From Evansella alkalicola (lineage in GTDB: Bacteria; Bacillota; Bacilli; Bacillales; Salisediminibacteriaceae): a stretch of 64,000 bases of DNA. The stretch is from assembly GCF_019042735.1 (NCBI RefSeq), contig NZ_JAHQCR010000021.1:124001-188000 (forward strand), written 5' to 3'. Made by a program: the position numbers and the translations under genes. Positions within the stretch are counted from its first letter, which is position 1, and each line of letters starts with the position of its first letter. The notes under the pieces are model-generated. The model was not told the DNA's origin. It ran no database searches and saw only the letters and a list, made by a program, of their open reading frames with translations. Of the stretch, positions 35,355-44,730 are shown one piece after another.

Positions 35355-36323
35355 TTATAATGACAACTCAGTTGAAATGTCTGCTAACTTCGTTACGATA
35401 TTTGAGTCTTTTGAATCATCACTAAATACATAATCAAAATCATGTACAGAAATTTCATTTTTTTGCATTCCTAAAGCTTTCCCTGATTCACCCTTCATCA
35501 AAAGCTCTACTGCATGCGTTCCAAGGCGTGTTCCTAGTATTCTGTCAAAAGGAACTGGAGTACCTCCACGCTGAACATACCCTAACACTGTTACCCTTGG
35601 TTGATAGTGGCTGTTTTCCCTAATGTAGTCTGCAAACTCATTCCCAGTACCTACACCCTCTGCCACGATAACGATACTATGTTTTTTGCCTCGCTGAAAG
35701 CCTTTCGTTAGACGTTCTAACATTTCTTCCTTTGATGAACCCCTTTCAGGGATAAAAATACTCTCTGCTCCTGTAGCAAGTCCAGCCCATGCAGCAATAT
35801 CTCCTGCATCTCGACCCATCACTTCAATTACAAATGTATATTCATGGGAGGTCGCTGTATCACGTATGCGGTCTACTGCTTCCGTAACTGTGTTTACTGC
35901 AGTACTAAATCCAATTGTATAATCAGTACCATTAATATCGTTATCAATCGTTCCAGGAAGTCCAATTGTGGCAATTCCTTTTTGATGAAGCTTCTGTGCT
36001 CCACGGTAAGAACCATCTCCACCTATTACTACCACACCTTCGATTCCATGCTGTATAAGAACGTCGATTCCTTGTAACTGACCTTCTTCTGTTTTAAACT
36101 TATCACTTCTTGCAGATTGAAGGATAGTACCACCACGATGAATAATATCACCAACATCCTTTAACTCGAGCTTTTTAACAGCTCCTTCCATTAATCCTTC
36201 ATATCCTCGATAAATACCGTATACTTCAAGTCCTTCATAAATTGCTTTCTTAACCACTGCCCTAACGGCTGGATTCATTCCTGGAGCGTCTCCTCCACTT
36301 GTTAATACACCTATTTTTTTCAT
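35355..36323 (-). CDS. pfkA: 6-phosphofructokinase
   Basis: Phosphorylates fructose 6-phosphate with ATP in glycolysis. 322 residues, normal bacterial length. Motifs: KKIGVLTSGGDAPGMN, VVVIGGDGSYRGA, the catalytic PGTIDNDINGTDYTIG, EVMGRDAGDIAAW and GYVQRGGTPVPFDR. Compared with the main Bacillus enzyme, the residue after SAR is Ser (ARSDKF) rather than Cys. It stands alone and is not next to pyk or acc genes, unlike the usual Bacillus pfkA, so it may be a second copy. GGAATGGGG serves as ribosome site. Confidence 0.88.
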   Translation of the reverse strand: MKKIGVLTSGGDAPGMNPAVRAVVKKAIYEGLEVYGIYRGYEGLMEGAVKKLELKDVGDIIHRGGTILQSARSDKFKTEEGQLQGIDVLIQHGIEGVVVIGGDGSYRGAQKLHQKGIATIGLPGTIDNDINGTDYTIGFSTAVNTVTEAVDRIRDTATSHEYTFVIEVMGRDAGDIAAWAGLATGAESIFIPERGSSKEEMLERLTKGFQRGKKHSIVIVAEGVGTGNEFADYIRENSHYQPRVTVLGYVQRGGTPVPFDRILGTRLGTHAVELLMKGESGKALGMQKNEISVHDFDYVFSDDSKDSNIVTKLADISTELSL

Positions 36324-36681
36324 TATGTTACCCCATTCCTATATGATATTTAAATCAATATCTATTCAATTTGATCTTTTTAGATCGTTGGAGAATTATA
36401 ATGATATCCCCAAATACAAAGTTTTACTCTACTTTCATTTTTTTCAAAGATATCGATTTGTATGTATGTTCATCTCTAAACAATATCAAAAAATAATAGA
36501 ATAGTTCAAGCATTATTTTATTTAATATCATTTACTCATATTATAAAACTTTTTTATTGGCTACCGTGAATAAACACAAATGTAATTGAACTTCCTATTC
36601 GAGGATCTGTGAAATTGTTTCTATCGAAAAATAATTACATAATAAATTCCTTTTTACACAAAATATTTCCAGTGAGATATT
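36324..36681. other. A/T-rich divergent intergenic region
   Basis: Separates divergent pfkA and the catalase gene. It should hold both promoters, but no match is good enough to call. A 7-bp dyad (AAAATAT ... ATATTTT, 36660-36683) lies just before the catalase ribosome site. Confidence 0.4.
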
Positions 36682-36699
36682 TTGAAAGAAGGATGTGGC

Positions 36700-38298
36700 A
36701 TGAATATGAAAGATGAAAACAAAAATCAAAATCAGTCAGAGGATACGCTGACGAACAGACAAGGACACCCTGTAACGGACAACCAAAATGTCAGAACTGT
36801 TGGTAATCGAGGTCCCACGACATTAGAAAACTATGATTTTTTAGAGAAGATTAGTCATTTTGACCGCGAGAGAATACCAGAACGAGTCGTGCATGCTCGT
36901 GGTGCTGGTGCACACGGTTATTTTGAGGCTTATGGGACGTTAGGGAATGAACCAATTTCTAAATATACAAGGGCGAAGTTATTCCAGGAAAAAGGGAAAC
37001 AGACCCCTGTATTCGTTCGCTTCTCATCGGTTGTACATGGTGGACACTCACCAGAAACTTTACGGGACCCTAGGGGCTTTGCTGTTAAGTTTTATACAGA
37101 AGATGGAAACTGGGATCTAGTCGGTAACAATTTAAAAATCTTTTTTATCCGTGATCCATTAAAATTCCCTGACCTAGTTCATGCATTTAAACCAGATCCA
37201 GTAACGAATTTACAAGATGGGGAAAGAATTTTTGATTTTTGCTCCCAATCACCAGAAACAACACATATGGTTACATTTCTGTTCTCACCTTGGGGGATTC
37301 CTGCTAATTACCGTATGATGCAAGGATCTGGAGTAAATACATACAAGTGGGTGAATAAGGACGGAGAAGGCTTTCTTGTAAAATATCATTGGGAACCAAA
37401 GCAAGGAATTCGTAACTTAACACAGCAGGAAGCAGAGGAAATTCAAGCTAAGAACTTCAATCATGCTACACAAGATTTATATGAAGCTATTGAAGATGGA
37501 AACTACCCTGAGTGGGAGTTATTTGTACAGATCATTAGCGACGGGGACCATCCCGAATTGGATTATGATCCTTTAGATCCAACGAAGCTATGGTATAAGG
37601 ACGACATTCCATGGCATCCTGTTGGAAAGATGGTACTGAATAAGAACCCGGAGAACTATTTTGCAGAAGTAGAGCAAGCTGCTTTTGGAACTGGTGTGCT
37701 TGTAGATGGACTTGATTTTTCCGATGACAAATTATTGCAAGGCCGTACATTCTCTTATTCTGATACACAGCGTTACCGCGTAGGTTCAAATTATTTGAAG
37801 CTTCCGATCAACTCACCTAAAAAAAATGTGGCGACAAATCAACAAGCTGGGCAGATGGAATATCAGGTAGATCATGGAAAAGGGCAAAATCCACACGTAA
37901 ACTACGAGCCGTCCATTATCGGTGGCCTGAAGGAAGCCATACAGGAAGGAAAAGACCACACTCCATACGTTGAGGGCGAATTAAAGCGTGAACAAATCGA
38001 TCGCACTAACAATTTTAAGCAAGCTGGTGAAACGTATCGAAGATTCTCAGACTTTGAACGTGACGAACTCATTTCGAATTTAGTTGATACCTTGAAATCA
38101 TGTCGTAAAGAAATACAAGATCAAATGATTGAAAACTTCACAAAGGCTGATCCTGAATATGGTAAAAGAGTAGAAGAAGGCTTAAAAAATGCACAGGTAG
38201 ACGAAAATACGACACACCGTGGACCAATAGGTGCAACAGATACAGAAAGGGCAGTTCATCAAGCCGAAGATGTGAGTCACCCATCTGATCCTTATTAA
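36700..38298 (+). CDS. Haem catalase, KatX-like
   Basis: Decomposes hydrogen peroxide. 532 residues from the chosen start. The distal His is in RVVHARGAGAHGYFE, the distal Asn in LVGNNLKIFFIRD, and the proximal haem Tyr in RTFSYSDTQRYRVGSNY. The C-terminal helical part is present (FERDELISNLVDTLKSC), as in small-subunit catalases. The frame is open from TTG 36682; ATG 36700 (or ATG 36706) follows AGAAGGAT and is more likely. Similar to the Bacillus spore catalase KatX, but also to vegetative enzymes, so the symbol is left open. Confidence 0.92.
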   Translation: MNMKDENKNQNQSEDTLTNRQGHPVTDNQNVRTVGNRGPTTLENYDFLEKISHFDRERIPERVVHARGAGAHGYFEAYGTLGNEPISKYTRAKLFQEKGKQTPVFVRFSSVVHGGHSPETLRDPRGFAVKFYTEDGNWDLVGNNLKIFFIRDPLKFPDLVHAFKPDPVTNLQDGERIFDFCSQSPETTHMVTFLFSPWGIPANYRMMQGSGVNTYKWVNKDGEGFLVKYHWEPKQGIRNLTQQEAEEIQAKNFNHATQDLYEAIEDGNYPEWELFVQIISDGDHPELDYDPLDPTKLWYKDDIPWHPVGKMVLNKNPENYFAEVEQAAFGTGVLVDGLDFSDDKLLQGRTFSYSDTQRYRVGSNYLKLPINSPKKNVATNQQAGQMEYQVDHGKGQNPHVNYEPSIIGGLKEAIQEGKDHTPYVEGELKREQIDRTNNFKQAGETYRRFSDFERDELISNLVDTLKSCRKEIQDQMIENFTKADPEYGKRVEEGLKNAQVDENTTHRGPIGATDTERAVHQAEDVSHPSDPY

Positions 38299-38345
38299 AG
38301 AAAGAGCGACTTCAAATTTAGCAGTAGCATTAAATTTACTAACAG

Positions 38346-38395
38346 AAGGAGCTGTCTCAAAAGTTAACAAAAGCTTTTGAGACAACTCCTTTTCT
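38346..38395 (+). terminator. Terminator of the catalase gene
   Basis: AAGGAG-C-TGTCTCAAAAG pairs with CTTTTGAGACA-A-CTCCTT around a 10-base loop, followed by TTTTC and more T. Confidence 0.85.
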
Positions 38396-38532
38396 TTTTC
38401 TCTAAATATTCTACCTTTGACAGTTCTTTTATTTCCTACATCACTCAAACCTGTTTAATTGAAAAACATCTATGGATTGATATAATAGTGTTAGTTAATT
38501 AAGCACTGGACCAACGAAAGGCGTGTTTTATT

Positions 38533-38742
38533 GTGGATATATTTACGTTCCCAGAGTCAGGAACCAATATGGCCTATGGATATATTATGATGATATTTGT
38601 ATTTCTCGGTGCCTTTATTGTAGTTAACCGACTTAAAAAAGCGAATCAAAAAGCCGAGGAAGAAACGAAAGAGTATGAACAGTACGTAGAAAGAGCCAAT
38701 TCAACAGAAACAAGTGAAATAAAAAAGGAATCAGACAATTAA
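38533..38742 (+). CDS. Small single-pass membrane protein, unknown
   Basis: 69 residues from a GTG start. One membrane helix (about 15-33, YIMMIFVFLGAFIVVNRL) is followed by a charged cytoplasmic tail rich in Lys and Glu. AAAGG lies ~12 bases upstream, a weak ribosome site. The stop codon sits inside the loop of a terminator hairpin. Function unknown. Confidence 0.6.
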   Translation: MDIFTFPESGTNMAYGYIMMIFVFLGAFIVVNRLKKANQKAEEETKEYEQYVERANSTETSEIKKESDN

Positions 38743-38757
38743 ATGTCTGATTCCTTT
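38724..38757. terminator. Bidirectional terminator overlapping a stop codon
   Basis: AAAGGAATCAGACA pairs perfectly with TGTCTGATTCCTTT around ATTAAA. The loop holds the stop codon of the small membrane-protein gene. It also serves the convergent ppaC. Confidence 0.85.
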
Positions 38758-38760
38758 AAA

Positions 38761-39687
38761 TTATTTAAAGCTTTCTGTTAATGGAGGTACAATTTGCTTT
38801 TTACGAGAAACAACTCCACTAAGAAGTGCAGTATTGTCTTGTAGGGTTACATTGAATGCTTTCTCCACTGCTGTGGTTGCATCACCAATTGCTATGACCT
38901 TAGAATCGTTGTTTAAAATATCCGTTGCAACGAACAGGAATAAATCTAGACCCTTCTCGTTAACTACTTTTGTGATAGCAGACTCAAGATCACTTTTCCT
39001 AGCGAAAACTTCCTCTACATCAACTGCATTAACTTGAGCTACTTCTACTTTTTTCCCTTCCATATCAAACTCTTTAGCATCAAGGGAAAGGAGTTCTTCT
39101 ACTGTTTTATCACTAATATCTGCACCTGCTTTTAACATTTCAAGCCCGTACTCTTCACTGTTTACTCCAGCAATTTCTGCTAATTCCTTCGCTGCTGCTA
39201 AATCTTCATCAGTGAATGTTGGAGACTTAAATAACAGAGAGTCTGAAATAATTGCAGACAACATGAGTCCAGCAGTAGGTTTCGATATACTCACACCATT
39301 TTCTTTATAAAGCTTGTTAAGTATTGTTGCCGTACAACCAACTGGCTCCGCACGGTAATATAAAGGATCATTCGTTTCAAAGTTGGAGATGCGGTGATGA
39401 TCAATCACTTCCATGATGCGAACATCACTAATGTCATCCACACTTTGTTGTCTTTCATTGTGGTCTACTAAAATGACTTTAGATGTTTCGTTTGCAACAG
39501 TACTTACTTGTCTTGGAGCATCCACCTTAAAGTAATCTAAGGCATATTGCGTTTCACCGTTAATTTCACCTAGTCTTACTGGTTCTACATTAACACCAAG
39601 CTTTGTTTTTAACTCTGCATATGCAATGGCAGAGCAAATGGAATCTGTGTCTGGATTTTTATGTCCGAATATAAGTATCTTTCCCAT
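38761..39687 (-). CDS. ppaC: Manganese-dependent inorganic pyrophosphatase
   Basis: Family II pyrophosphatase that hydrolyses PPi to phosphate and so drives biosynthesis. DHH-family motifs: FGHKNPDTDSICSAIAY, VILVDHNE, MEVIDHHRISNF and the C-terminal substrate site LLSGVVSRKKQIVPPL. 308 residues from the ATG at 39687, which follows AGGGGTG; the longer frame to 39705 adds six unsupported residues. Monocistronic. Confidence 0.95.
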   Translation of the reverse strand: MGKILIFGHKNPDTDSICSAIAYAELKTKLGVNVEPVRLGEINGETQYALDYFKVDAPRQVSTVANETSKVILVDHNERQQSVDDISDVRIMEVIDHHRISNFETNDPLYYRAEPVGCTATILNKLYKENGVSISKPTAGLMLSAIISDSLLFKSPTFTDEDLAAAKELAEIAGVNSEEYGLEMLKAGADISDKTVEELLSLDAKEFDMEGKKVEVAQVNAVDVEEVFARKSDLESAITKVVNEKGLDLFLFVATDILNNDSKVIAIGDATTAVEKAFNVTLQDNTALLSGVVSRKKQIVPPLTESFK

Positions 39688-39942
39688 TAATTTCACCCCT
39701 TCCATTATGTTCTATCATTTCAGACGAGGCAATTCAACTTTTTTTACACATCTTTGTGAAATAATTTACTATATTGACGTTTCATATCGCTCTCTCGTTA
39801 TCAATTTTGCAGTAATTGCGCGGCATTAAACATTGATTACGCCAGTTTGATCGATAAGTACACCGACAGCAATCTTCTGCATTCATTCGCAAAAATATGG
39901 TAATATAAGAATTACCACTTATTGAAAAAGGAATGATCCATT

Positions 39943-40578
39943 TTGGCCAACACACATATTTTTTCAAAGGGAGAAGAAATAGCAAATTCTATTACCCATG
40001 GAATTGGTGCATTACTAAGTATAGCGGCTTTAGTAATTCTTATTGTTCTCTCTGCTTTATACGGTACAGCCTGGCATGTGGTCAGCTTCACTATTTTCGG
40101 AGCTACAATGGTAATATTATATACTTCCTCTACGTTTGTTCATGCTCTCCCTGAGGGAAAAGCAAAGGACGTGTTTGAAATATTAGACCACTCGTCTATT
40201 TACTTTTTCATTGCAGGAACGTACACACCATTTCTATTCCTCGCAGTGCCTGGTGCACTTGGCTGGACATTGTTTGGCATCGTTTGGGGATTAGCAATTG
40301 CAGGCACCATTTTTAAGTGCTTTTTTGTGAAAAAATTCTTATTTACATCAACTGTGTTATACGTTGTTATGGGCTGGATGATCGTTTTTGCCTGGGGAGC
40401 AATTAGAGCGAACCTATCCTCAACAGGTATTACCCTACTTATTGTTGGCGGACTCCTCTATACACTTGGCGCTATTTTTTATGTTTGGCGAGGATTTAAA
40501 TTCCATCACGCCCTTTGGCATCTGTTTGTATTAGGTGGCACAGTAACTCACTTCTTCGCTGTATTGCAACTACTATAA
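39943..40578 (+). CDS. Haemolysin III / PAQR family membrane protein
   Basis: Seven-helix membrane protein of 211 residues, related to B. subtilis YplQ. Family signatures with potential metal ligands: NSITHGIGALLS, SSTFVHAL, DHSSIYFFIAGTYTPF and FHHALWHLFVLGGTVTHFF. The start codon is TTG after AAAGGA. Family members have been linked to membrane lipid homeostasis and, by name only, haemolysis. Monocistronic. Confidence 0.88.
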   Translation: MANTHIFSKGEEIANSITHGIGALLSIAALVILIVLSALYGTAWHVVSFTIFGATMVILYTSSTFVHALPEGKAKDVFEILDHSSIYFFIAGTYTPFLFLAVPGALGWTLFGIVWGLAIAGTIFKCFFVKKFLFTSTVLYVVMGWMIVFAWGAIRANLSSTGITLLIVGGLLYTLGAIFYVWRGFKFHHALWHLFVLGGTVTHFFAVLQLL

Positions 40579-40586
40579 TTTATTTA

Positions 40587-40623
40587 TAAAAAGAAGTGGC
40601 GCCCTCTGACGTCACTTCTTTTC
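40587..40623. terminator. Terminator after the haemolysin III gene
   Basis: AAAGAAGTG pairs with CACTTCTTT with inner partial pairing, between convergent genes; T follows on the plus strand. Confidence 0.65.
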
Positions 40624-40668
40624 AATACGATCACCAACACATGGTTTGTATTTTCATGGTAGTCATTT

Positions 40669-42030
40669 TTAAATAACATCAAGAAATGCAGTTGCAATAG
40701 AAAAGTAAATTAATAGTCCCATAATATCATTTACTGTTGTTATAAATGGTCCAGATGCAATTGCTGGATCTAGCTTAAGCTTATTGATGATAACAGGAAC
40801 GACAGCTCCTACGATGGTCGCTAAACTCAATGTTATAAATAAGGAGGCTCCAACAACCATAGCAATAACATAGCTTCCATAAATAATAGGAATAATAGCC
40901 ATTAATGTAACTGCACAAAACAGTCCAAGCATAATACCTGTACCGAACTCCCGCTTCACCGTATGAAGGAGCCCTTTTCGCTCAAAGGAGCCAGTAGCGA
41001 GAGAGCGTACCATGACAGCAAGGGATTGAGTCCCTGTGTTACCAGCTGAATCCATTATTAAAGGGATAAATACGGCGAGGAGAACAATCTCTTCCAAAGT
41101 ATCTTCAAAATTCCCTATAACTCCTGCAGTAATAAGACCGAAAAACATGAGCAATATAATCCATGGAGAACGCTTCTTTGCCGCTCCAAAAGAACTAATA
41201 TTCACATCAGTTGCTCCCTTAGCAGCTGTAAACTCCCCGAAATCCTCCGTCGCTTCTTCTTCAAAAACGTCTATGACGTCGTCAACCGTAACGATTCCTA
41301 CTAATTTACCTTCTTCCGTCACAACTGGCGCTGCTAAAAAGTCGTATTTTTTTATTAATTTAGCTACTTCTTCTTGGTCAGTTGAGGCTAAAACAGACAC
41401 CACTCTCGTACTCATAATATTTCTAACCAACTCAGTTGGAGGAGCAATAATTAAGTCTCTTAAGGACACAACACCTGCCAATTTATCCTCTTCATCGACT
41501 ACATATAAATAATAAATCGTTTCCGCATCTGGTCCTTCATTCCTTAAGAGTTCTATGACACTAGAAGCGTAATCTGTCGACCCTATGCTAATAAACTCTT
41601 TCGTCATGATTGCCCCTGCAGTCTCAGGGTCATAAGAGAGGAGCTCTTTTACCTCTGCAGCTTCCACTTTATTCATGGAAGTTAAGATATTAGCTGCGTT
41701 TGCACCTTTAACTTCCGTCAAAAAGTCAGCAACATCATCTGCATACATACTATTAAACATTTCAGATGAGTAAGCTTCATTCAATTCTAAAATAATCTTC
41801 TTTTGTTCTTCCACTTCCATCGCCTGGAATATTTCTGCAAATTCTACAGGGTCTAAAAAATGATAAACGCTATTTCTTAACTCCTTATCTAATGTTTCAA
41901 AAATCTCCACACGATCTACTGGATGCAAATCAAGAAATGCTTCACGAAAGCTTTCTAGTTCTTCATTCCTTAATACTGTAACAATGTGTGCAGCATATTG
42001 CTCGCGATTTTTGTTATTAAGTCTAACCAT
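40669..42030 (-). CDS. mgtE: Magnesium transporter MgtE
   Basis: Mg2+ channel/transporter with cytoplasmic gating domains (453 residues). The N domain has HPVDRVEIFETLDKE and MYADDVADFLTEV repeats. Two CBS domains follow (about residues 125-245). The C-terminal pore has five helices, including PLIMDSAGNTGTQSLAVMV and the membrane-embedded acids near SGPFITTVNDIMGL. The frame is open to 42063, but AAAGGAGG lies before ATG 42030. A full M-box leader lies upstream, so expression falls when Mg2+ is ample. Confidence 0.95.
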   Translation of the reverse strand: MVRLNNKNREQYAAHIVTVLRNEELESFREAFLDLHPVDRVEIFETLDKELRNSVYHFLDPVEFAEIFQAMEVEEQKKIILELNEAYSSEMFNSMYADDVADFLTEVKGANAANILTSMNKVEAAEVKELLSYDPETAGAIMTKEFISIGSTDYASSVIELLRNEGPDAETIYYLYVVDEEDKLAGVVSLRDLIIAPPTELVRNIMSTRVVSVLASTDQEEVAKLIKKYDFLAAPVVTEEGKLVGIVTVDDVIDVFEEEATEDFGEFTAAKGATDVNISSFGAAKKRSPWIILLMFFGLITAGVIGNFEDTLEEIVLLAVFIPLIMDSAGNTGTQSLAVMVRSLATGSFERKGLLHTVKREFGTGIMLGLFCAVTLMAIIPIIYGSYVIAMVVGASLFITLSLATIVGAVVPVIINKLKLDPAIASGPFITTVNDIMGLLIYFSIATAFLDVI

Positions 42031-42044
42031 GGTGTTTTCCTCCT

Positions 42045-42152
42045 TTATGAGGAATCTGTCCAACCAATCCTTAAATGGAGGGTGCGTACAGATCCTCTTC
42101 TACAATTGTTTGTACCTTTGTTTCTCGAATCTGGATCCGGACAACTATCCAT
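42045..42152 (-). CDS. Possible 35-residue upstream ORF before mgtE
   Basis: A frame starts with ATG behind GGGGGTGG (spacing ~6), between the M-box terminator and mgtE. It encodes a hydrophilic peptide with two Cys and several Arg. Its stop codon TAA overlaps the AAAGGAGG ribosome site of mgtE, so translation of the two could be coupled. No homologue is known to me. Confidence 0.35.
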   Translation of the reverse strand: MDSCPDPDSRNKGTNNCRRGSVRTLHLRIGWTDSS

Positions 42153-42239
42153 TACACACCACCCCCAATTTCACATTGATTCACCCCTATTAGGCTATGA
42201 CCTTTCAATCCTTGTCGTTCTTAAGAGAGACACAATGAA

Positions 42240-42272
42240 CAAAAAAATCCACCCTCAAGAATGAAGGTGGAT
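42240..42272 (-). terminator. Expression-platform terminator of the M-box
   Basis: On the minus strand ATCCACC pairs with GGTGGAT (the stem can extend by G-U), followed by seven T. It lies ~80 bases after the M-box aptamer. Confidence 0.8.
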
Positions 42273-42352
42273 GGTAATATGCATAAACACGCTATCTGTA
42301 CACAGCAAATAATATACAGATAAACTATTTTTATCCATAACATTTTCCTCCA

Positions 42353-42500
42353 TTCGTTGAGCTTTAGCACTGTGCGGCATAGGATTATCCAGCTACATTA
42401 AAAACTACCTTATGTCGATAGTTTCTGTTGACCCATTGGCGTCTTTGGACATTTTTGGGCAGCAGCGTATCTCCAGCACAGGAGCCTCACCTAACGAAGT
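42353..42500 (-). ncRNA. M-box (ykoK) magnesium riboswitch
   Basis: The minus strand has the conserved M-box blocks in order: CTTCGTTAGGTGAGGCTCC, GGAGATACGCTGCTGCCCAA, GTCCAAAGACGCCAATGGGT, CAACAGAAACTATCGACAT, AAGGTAGTTTTTAATG and ATGCCGCACAGTGCTAAAGC. M-box RNAs bind Mg2+ and promote terminator formation. It controls mgtE. Confidence 0.95.
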
Positions 42501-42528
42501 TATGTCTAGTATTATATTTCCGTTTTAA

Positions 42529-42557
42529 AGATTACTAGACTACTATACTGTTGTCAA
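42529..42557 (-). promoter_or_regulatory. Candidate sigma-A promoter of the M-box/mgtE transcript
   Basis: On the minus strand a perfect TTGACA is followed after 17 bp by TAATCT. A better -10 (TATAAT) lies ~20 bases further but lacks a matching -35. Confidence 0.45.
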
Positions 42558-42778
42558 TATACATATTACTTAATTAACTTGCTATTTAAACCATACCCCC
42601 ATTACAGAAGGATAAAACCAGATTCTAAGATTCATTACTTATTTTTTCCAACCATTTATACATGACTAGGCATTAGACTAATTCTGTATTTATTCAAAAA
42701 AATAAACGAATATCCATACCAACCAATAGCCCTTGCATAAGATAACATCGAAGCTACAAATAAAGGAGCTGATATTTC

Positions 42779-42913
42779 ATGAGTCACGTAAAGCCAGAAA
42801 CTCAAGCACAAACAGCACCAGCTACAACAACAGCAGCAGCAGGATTCCCTTTCATTATTGTAATCTTCGTGCTGTTAGTAATTATTGGAGCTGTAGTAGT
42901 TAGAGCTTACTAA
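42779..42913 (+). CDS. Tiny membrane protein, YjcZ-like
   Basis: 44 residues: MSHVKPETQAQTAPATTTAA, then one helix GFPFIIVIFVLLVIIGAVVV and a short RAY end. The GF-hydrophobic-VIFVLLVIIGA pattern matches the tiny membrane proteins (YjcZ type) common in Bacillus, some of which are sporulation-linked. AAAGGAG lies ~11 bases upstream. A second member is encoded at 59456-59557. Confidence 0.75.
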   Translation: MSHVKPETQAQTAPATTTAAAGFPFIIVIFVLLVIIGAVVVRAY

Positions 42914-42944
42914 TCGATGAACTTTCATTGTTTGTTAAATAAAA

Positions 42945-42988
42945 ATAGAAAGTAGGTCCTTTATCAGTGACCTACTTTCTATTTTTTA
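42945..42988. terminator. Bidirectional terminator between the tiny membrane protein and spoVR
   Basis: AAAAATAGAAAGTAGGTC pairs with GACCTACTTTCTATTTTT around a 10-base loop, with A and T tails. Confidence 0.85.
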
Positions 42989-43015
42989 GATTTCGTATTT
43001 TTCGCCAATATGAAT

Positions 43016-44443
43016 TTATATATACTTTTTGTGAGTCTTTCTTCCATCATACGTGAAAACCATTTTCCGCTCAGTTAAAACCGTTTCCAAGTGGACAGGT
43101 CTCCCCCACAGCTTAAAAAGATACGGTAGCGTTTTTTCCAAATAAGTTGTATCAAGCTCTATACCTTCATATTCATGGGTAATATATAATTCTCCATTCT
43201 TTAAATGGTCTCCATCAGTCACAACAAGATAAGGGAACCCACCATTCACACGGCTACTAATCAATTGATCTCGGACATTCTCCCATTCCTTATCCACCAC
43301 TTTATATTCCCGACCTTTTTTCTGGAACAAGTACATATCCTCACTCATGACAAGATCCTTCGTTAAATAATTCCTAATAAAAGAGATATCAGACTCTATT
43401 TCACGAACCTCGAAAATCTTCTCTCTTCCACTGTTAGGCTTCACTCCTTGTAACTCACGCATTTCTTTCGTTGGATTGTTATATCGCTTCTCAATATCCT
43501 CAAATATTTTCAAACCGACGTAATACGGGTTAATCTGTGTTTGGGAAGGCTGTACGACACCTGCATTTAGCTTAGCAAATTCAACAGTCTCCTCAGAAGT
43601 TAAATCCATCTCCCTTAGGATTCTTTGGTGCCAGTAAGATGCCCACCCCTCATTCATTATTTTTGTTTCTAGCTGTGGCCAAAAATAAAGCATTTCCTCT
43701 CGCATCATTGTTAAAATATCTCGCTGCCAGTCCTCCAATTCTCTGCTATATTCTTCAATGAACAATAATATATCCTTCTCTGGATGTGGTGGGAGCTTTT
43801 TCTTCTTTCTTTTATGATTTTTATTCTTTTTATCTTCGCCTTGGTCTTCGTCTAATGACCATAAATCGTCGTATGGCGTTTCCTTTGTCTCCTCTTCATC
43901 TATCTCTTCCCAAGCATCTTCAATCGTCCAACTCAGCTTCGGACGAACTAGACTTGGATCAATGTGCTCCTGAATAGCAAGGACCGCGTCTAGAAACTCT
44001 TCAACCTCTTGTCTACCGTGAACCATTTCATAATGGGAAATACGTTCAGCAGTAGCTGTCATGCTCTCAACCATATCACGCCTCGTATTCGAAAAACGGG
44101 CATTATTTTTGAAAAAATCACAGTGGGCTAATACATGGGCTATAATCAGCTTATTTTGTATGAGAGAATTGGAGTCTAATAGAAATGCATAACATGGGTT
44201 AGAATTGATGACAAGCTCATATATTTTACTCAAACCTAAATCATATTGAAGCTTCATCTTATGAAATTGTTTTCCAAAACTCCAGTGGGAAAACCGAGTT
44301 GGCATTCCGTATGCACCAAACGTATAAATAATATCAGCAGGACAAATCTCATATCTCATGGGATAAAAATCTAATCCAAAGCTTTCCCCTATCTCTGTTA
44401 TCTCTTCAATGGCCTTCACAAGCTCTTTTGATTCAGCTGTCAT
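43016..44443 (-). CDS. spoVR: Stage V sporulation protein R
   Basis: SpoVR-family protein needed for normal spore cortex formation in B. subtilis; biochemical role unclear. 475 residues from the chosen start (468 in B. subtilis). Typical stretches: FGLDFYPMRYEICPADIIYT, MPTRFSHWSFGKQFHKMK, LIIAHVLAHCDFFKNNARF and NEGWASYWHQRILREMDL. A Lys-rich patch near residue 215 varies in the family. The frame stays open to 44539, but those residues come from a dispersed repeat; GGAGGGGGATGGG precedes ATG 44443. Further support for a spore-forming host. Confidence 0.94.
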   Translation of the reverse strand: MTAESKELVKAIEEITEIGESFGLDFYPMRYEICPADIIYTFGAYGMPTRFSHWSFGKQFHKMKLQYDLGLSKIYELVINSNPCYAFLLDSNSLIQNKLIIAHVLAHCDFFKNNARFSNTRRDMVESMTATAERISHYEMVHGRQEVEEFLDAVLAIQEHIDPSLVRPKLSWTIEDAWEEIDEEETKETPYDDLWSLDEDQGEDKKNKNHKRKKKKLPPHPEKDILLFIEEYSRELEDWQRDILTMMREEMLYFWPQLETKIMNEGWASYWHQRILREMDLTSEETVEFAKLNAGVVQPSQTQINPYYVGLKIFEDIEKRYNNPTKEMRELQGVKPNSGREKIFEVREIESDISFIRNYLTKDLVMSEDMYLFQKKGREYKVVDKEWENVRDQLISSRVNGGFPYLVVTDGDHLKNGELYITHEYEGIELDTTYLEKTLPYLFKLWGRPVHLETVLTERKMVFTYDGRKTHKKYI

Positions 44444-44504
44444 CCCATCCCCCTCCATATCTTTAGTTAGAATCAGTTTATGAAACATGTTGGTAGATGA
44501 TGAT

Positions 44505-44656
44505 AAGAAAAGCGTAAGCGCCTTGGTCATCGGTCGCAAAAACTGGACTGAGCCGAGTGAGATAAAGGAAACACAACGAACGGAGTGAGTTGATGTTGAC
44601 TTATCGTAGACGAGGTGAGGGAAGTTTCTTGGGCCGATAGGCGCTGGAGCTAGACA
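44505..44656. repeat. Dispersed repeat, longest copy (~150 bp)
   Basis: Begins AAGAAAAGCGTAAGCGCCTT, then GGTCATCGGTCGCAAAAACTGG, and ends GGCGCTGGAGCTAGACATAG. It is the fullest copy in the window and resembles interspersed intergenic elements known in Bacillaceae. It lies upstream of spoVR. Confidence 0.7.
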
Positions 44657-44694
44657 TAGTTTCGAAGAAACTACTTATATTCTAATCTCTACAC

Positions 44695-44730
44695 TGAAAA
44701 GCGAAAGCGCCTTGGTCATCGGCCACAAAA
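44695..44730. repeat. Dispersed repeat, partial copy
   Basis: GAAAAGCGAAAGCGCCTTGG then TCATCGGCCACAAAA, only the left end of the element, just downstream of the uspA terminator. Confidence 0.7.

Noticed and set aside
44444..44539. N-terminal extension of SpoVR
   Set aside because: The residues derive from the dispersed repeat and the ribosome site supports the start at 44443.
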